Shown here: positions 9,150 through 11,465 of the stretch, piece after piece
Numbering within the stretch: position 1 is the stretch's first letter
How the letters are laid out: every line of letters begins with the position of its first letter
Assembly (NCBI GenBank): GCA_041623475.1
Contig: JBFJWU010000077.1
Span: 1 to 11,465, forward strand
Length of the DNA: 11,465 nucleotides
Direction of reading: 5' to 3'
Source of the DNA: JBFJWU01 sp041623475 [NCBI: bacterium]
GTDB lineage: Bacteria; J088
Notes under the pieces: model-generated
Told to the model about the DNA's origin: nothing
What the model saw: the letters and a program-made list of their open reading frames with translations, nothing else
Database searches by the model: none
Position numbers and translations under genes: made by a program

Positions 9150-10481
9150 CTACAGGATGTAGCGGGCCAGGTTCTGGTCCTGGGTGATTTCCCGCATTCG
9201 CTCCCTGACGTACTCGGCGGTAATCGGAATCGTCTGGCCTCGCAGGTCCGGCGCCGAAAAACTGATCTCCTCGGCAACCCGCTCGACAACCGTGTGCAGG
9301 CGGCGGGCACCGATGTTCTCCAGGCTGCGGTTGTACTCTGCCGAGAGTCCGGCGATTTCGCGGACCCCGCTGTCGTCAAATTCGATTGTGACGCCCTCGG
9401 TGCCCAGCAGCGCCGCCGCCTGTTTGAGCAGCGAGCATTCGGGCTCGGTGAGGATCCGGTAAAGATCTTCTTCAGTCAACGGGTCCAGTTCAACACGAAT
9501 GGGAAAGCGGCCCTGCAGTTCTGGAATCAGGTCGCTGGGCTTGCTGACATGGAACGCCCCGGCAGCAATGAACAGGATATGATCGGTCGACATCTGGCCG
9601 AGCTTGGTCGACACGGTCGACCCCTCAACGATCGGCAGCAGATCACGTTGCACGCCCTCGCCACCGACGTCGGGACCATGCTTGCTGGCACCGGTCCGCG
9701 CGACCTTGTCAACCTCGTCCAGGAAAACGATCCCGTGGTTCTGCAGCAGGTCAGCTGCACGGCGTTTCAGGTCATCCTCATCGATCAGGCGGCTGGCTTC
9801 CTCTTCTTCGAGGTACGCCAGGGCATTGCGCACCGACATTTTGGTTCGTTTCCGCTTCTTGGGCATCAGGTTACCCAGCATGTCGCGGAAATTCCGCTCC
9901 ATTTCTTCCATCCCCGGGCCCATGCCCATGATCTCGACCGGCATTCGCGGTGAATCGTCAATCTCGATTTCGACATCCTGGTTGTCGAACTCACCGGCCA
10001 GCAGTTTTTCGCTGGCCTCGGCCCAGCTTGCAGCACCAGGTGCCAGGGTCGGATCCACCAGGCCCAGAAGCCGGTCTACTGCCGCCTTGCGACTTCGTTC
10101 GCGAACGCGGGCCATTGCCTGTTCCCGGACCAGGCGCAGGCTCTCGTCCGCGAGGTCCCGGATGATGCTCTCGACATCCCGGCCGACATAACCGACTTCG
10201 GTGAACTTGCTGGCTTCGATCTTGATAAACGGGGCTCCGGCCAGGCGCGCCAGTCGCCGTGCAATTTCTGTCTTGCCGACGCCGGTTGGCCCGATCATCA
10301 GGATGTTCCGCGGCGTCACCTCGTCCTGCATCGCCTGGTCCAGCATGCGCCGGCGCCAGCGATTTCGCAGGGCCACCGCGACTGCACGTTTTGCCTGATG
10401 CTGGCCGATAATATGCCGGTCCAGTTCGGCGACAATTTCGGCCGGGGTCAACGCCGTGCTGATATCGTCAGGATTGGTCAT
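9150..10481 (-). CDS. hslU: ATP-dependent protease ATPase subunit HslU (ClpY)
   Basis: Hexameric AAA+ unfoldase that feeds substrates to the HslV peptidase in the cytoplasm. The 443-residue length equals that of E. coli HslU. Motifs in order: IIGQHQAKRAVAVALRNRWRR (24-44), the IGQ box of the family; Walker A GPTGVGKT (64-71); pore loop GYVG (97-100); the intermediate domain (about 110-245) with a charged, methionine-rich stretch and a KKRKR cluster; Walker B FLDEVDK (253-259); GRFPIRVEL (324-332); sensor-2 region GARRLHTVVE (391-400); and a C-terminus NLARYIL, the tail that docks between HslV subunits to activate them. I start at the ATG at 10481 because family homology begins there. The frame continues upstream to 10682, but that part overlays hslV and has no family character. 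The start overlaps the end of hslV by 14 bases. Confidence 0.98.
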   Translation of the reverse strand: MTNPDDISTALTPAEIVAELDRHIIGQHQAKRAVAVALRNRWRRRMLDQAMQDEVTPRNILMIGPTGVGKTEIARRLARLAGAPFIKIEASKFTEVGYVGRDVESIIRDLADESLRLVREQAMARVRERSRKAAVDRLLGLVDPTLAPGAASWAEASEKLLAGEFDNQDVEIEIDDSPRMPVEIMGMGPGMEEMERNFRDMLGNLMPKKRKRTKMSVRNALAYLEEEEASRLIDEDDLKRRAADLLQNHGIVFLDEVDKVARTGASKHGPDVGGEGVQRDLLPIVEGSTVSTKLGQMSTDHILFIAAGAFHVSKPSDLIPELQGRFPIRVELDPLTEEDLYRILTEPECSLLKQAAALLGTEGVTIEFDDSGVREIAGLSAEYNRSLENIGARRLHTVVERVAEEISFSAPDLRGQTIPITAEYVRERMREITQDQNLARYIL

Positions 10482-11028
10482 CGGTTCCGACCGTTTCCAG
10501 AGAAATCGAATCATTTGTATAGATGCACAGCCTTGATGCAATGGCCAGCGCCTCGCGCACGATTTCCTCTGCGGACAGCGAGGAATGTTCTGCCAGTGCT
10601 TCGGCGGCGGCATACGCGTAAGGACCGCCGCTGCCAACAGCCAGGATCGGGCGGTCGGGTTGCAATACATCGCCATTACCACTGATCATCAGGATTGAAT
10701 CCTTGTCCGCAACCATCAGCATGGCCTCCAGGCGCTGGAGAATCTTTTCGGTGCGCCAATCCTTGGCCAGTTCGACCGCCGCCCGTCGCAGGTCCCCGGA
10801 ATACTCCTGCAGCTTGCCTTCAAAGCGGTCGAACAGGCTGAGTGCGTCCGCCGTCTGGCCCGCGAACCCGGCCAGGACGTCGCCGCCCGATAACTTGCGA
10901 ACTTTGACCGCGCCGTGTTTGATCACGGTATTGCCCAGGGTCACCTGGCCATCGCTGCCCATGACCGTCTGGCCATCCTTTTGCACGGCCAGGACCGTCG
11001 TTGCACGCCAAGATTGGTCTGCATTCAT
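10468..11028 (-). CDS. hslV: ATP-dependent protease peptidase subunit HslV (ClpQ)
   Basis: Threonine peptidase that forms the double-hexamer core of the HslVU protease. The 186 residues contain TTVLAVQ at 10-16, where T10 should be the N-terminal nucleophile after removal of a nine-residue propeptide (MNADQSWRA). Aligned to E. coli from memory, D26, K42 and S133 (in GSGGPY) correspond to the catalytic helpers D17, K33 and S124. Further marks are GSDGQVTLGNTV (24-35), AGFAGQTADA (53-62), AVELAKDWRT (84-93), SGNGDVLQP (116-124) and CIYTND (168-173). A GAGGAG lies 12 bases upstream. The gene overlaps hslU by 14 bases, consistent with equal production and co-assembly, and follows xerC after 64 bases. 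I see no convincing heat-shock promoter in that gap. Confidence 0.98.
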   Translation of the reverse strand: MNADQSWRATTVLAVQKDGQTVMGSDGQVTLGNTVIKHGAVKVRKLSGGDVLAGFAGQTADALSLFDRFEGKLQEYSGDLRRAAVELAKDWRTEKILQRLEAMLMVADKDSILMISGNGDVLQPDRPILAVGSGGPYAYAAAEALAEHSSLSAEEIVREALAIASRLCIYTNDSISLETVGTDDQS

Positions 11029-11040
11029 CGTTTCGTTCCG

Positions 11041-11046
11041 CTCCTC
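11041..11046 (-). promoter_or_regulatory. Ribosome binding site of hslV
   Basis: GAGGAG on the minus strand, 12 bases before the hslV ATG. The spacing is longer than usual, but the purine run is the only good match in the 64-base xerC-hslV gap and no closer in-frame start exists. Confidence 0.55.
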
Positions 11047-11092
11047 GGATTGTCAGCAGGACAGTGTACCGTCTTTGGTAAGCGAAATGCTG

Positions 11093-11465
11093 TCACGCCC
11101 TGGGGTGCGCATCATCGTAGATCCGGGCCAGCGTATCAAAATCAAGGTGTGTATATCGTTGCGTCGTTGACAGACTGGCGTGGCCCAGCAATTCCTGGAT
11201 CGCCCGCAGGTCAGCGCCCGCCTGCAACAGGTGGGTGGCGTAACTGTGCCGCAACGCGTGGGGCGACGGCTGAGGAATCAGGCCGCCCAGGCGCGCGCGT
11301 TCGGTCAGCAACCACTGGACGCCGCGTGTCGTCAGGCGCTGGCCGGATTGATTGACAAACAGTGCTGCCCGGTCACTGGCCAGTTCCGGGCGGCCACTGC
11401 CGATCCAGTTGTCCAGCGCACGCCGTACCGGGGTTGGCAGCGGCACCAGGCGTTCCTTGCGTCCC
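11093..11465 (-). CDS. xerC: Tyrosine recombinase XerC (C-terminal part, 5' end beyond window)
   Basis: C-terminal catalytic part of a tyrosine site-specific recombinase; about 124 residues are visible and the N-terminus lies past the right edge. Visible motifs are GRKERLVPLP just inside the edge (the family's K-containing beta hairpin), HALRHSYATHLL with the H-x-x-R catalytic pair, LLGHASLSTTQRYTH with the second histidine and the nucleophilic tyrosine, and a short tail. These suit XerC/XerD, which resolve chromosome dimers at dif with FtsK. The position directly before hslV-hslU matches the xerC-hslV-hslU order seen in several bacteria, which favours XerC over XerD or a phage integrase. It probably drives part of hslVU transcription. 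Confidence 0.9.
   Translation of the reverse strand, partial: GRKERLVPLPTPVRRALDNWIGSGRPELASDRAALFVNQSGQRLTTRGVQWLLTERARLGGLIPQPSPHALRHSYATHLLQAGADLRAIQELLGHASLSTTQRYTHLDFDTLARIYDDAHPRA

Noticed and set aside
9294-9953. Plus-strand frame of 219 codons opposite hslU
   Set aside because: Antisense shadow of hslU with no domain and no upstream signals.
10482-10682. A 67-residue N-terminal extension of HslU inside hslV
   Set aside because: The ATG at 10481 gives exactly the family length and N-terminus; the extension is the hslV sequence read in another frame.

Overview
The window is a gene-dense stretch of moderately GC-rich bacterial chromosome with ten protein-coding genes and almost no empty space. 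The gene content points to a Gram-negative (diderm) bacterium. It has a PpiA-type exported cyclophilin, a SecA with a C-terminal zinc motif, a lipoprotein with a clean lipobox, an hslVU operon beside a xerC-type recombinase, and the citramalate (CimA) route to isoleucine. Proteobacteria or a relative such as the former deltaproteobacteria fit, but I cannot fix the phylum from this window. I see no transposon, phage, tRNA, rRNA or CRISPR array, and base and codon use look uniform, so this reads as ordinary vertically inherited chromosome.

Layout. (1) Positions 1-3500 form a minus-strand operon read right to left: cimA (citramalate synthase), then a small exported ComEA-like helix-hairpin-helix protein that starts inside the end of cimA, then a secreted M6-family metalloprotease joined to it by a GTGA start/stop overlap and running off the left edge. 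(2) Positions 3501-3626 are a divergent promoter region. The rightward side has a good sigma70-like promoter and Shine-Dalgarno for ppiA. The leftward side has a candidate promoter so close to the cimA ATG that the message may be leaderless. (3) Positions 3627-8574 on the plus strand carry ppiA, a 13-bp perfect hairpin, a 152-base gap holding a possible secA promoter and a tiny leader ORF, secA, and a lipoprotein of unknown family whose TTG start overlaps the secA stop (TTGA). (4) Positions 8598-11465 form a second minus-strand operon read right to left: xerC (entering from the right edge), hslV, hslU and a YceI-like protein without a signal peptide. The rightward and leftward blocks converge with only 23 bases between them.

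How the genes relate. Most products concern protein export or protein quality: SecA drives export, PpiA folds proteins in the periplasm, HslVU is the cytoplasmic ATP-dependent protease, and the M6 protease, HhH protein and lipoprotein are predicted Sec substrates. CimA (isoleucine synthesis) and XerC (chromosome dimer resolution) are unrelated housekeeping functions. The parts that deserve most attention are the two small uncharacterised genes tied by 4-base overlaps to well-known partners (HhH protein to M6 protease, lipoprotein to SecA) and the secA leader. I did not find a clear new defence or mobile system.
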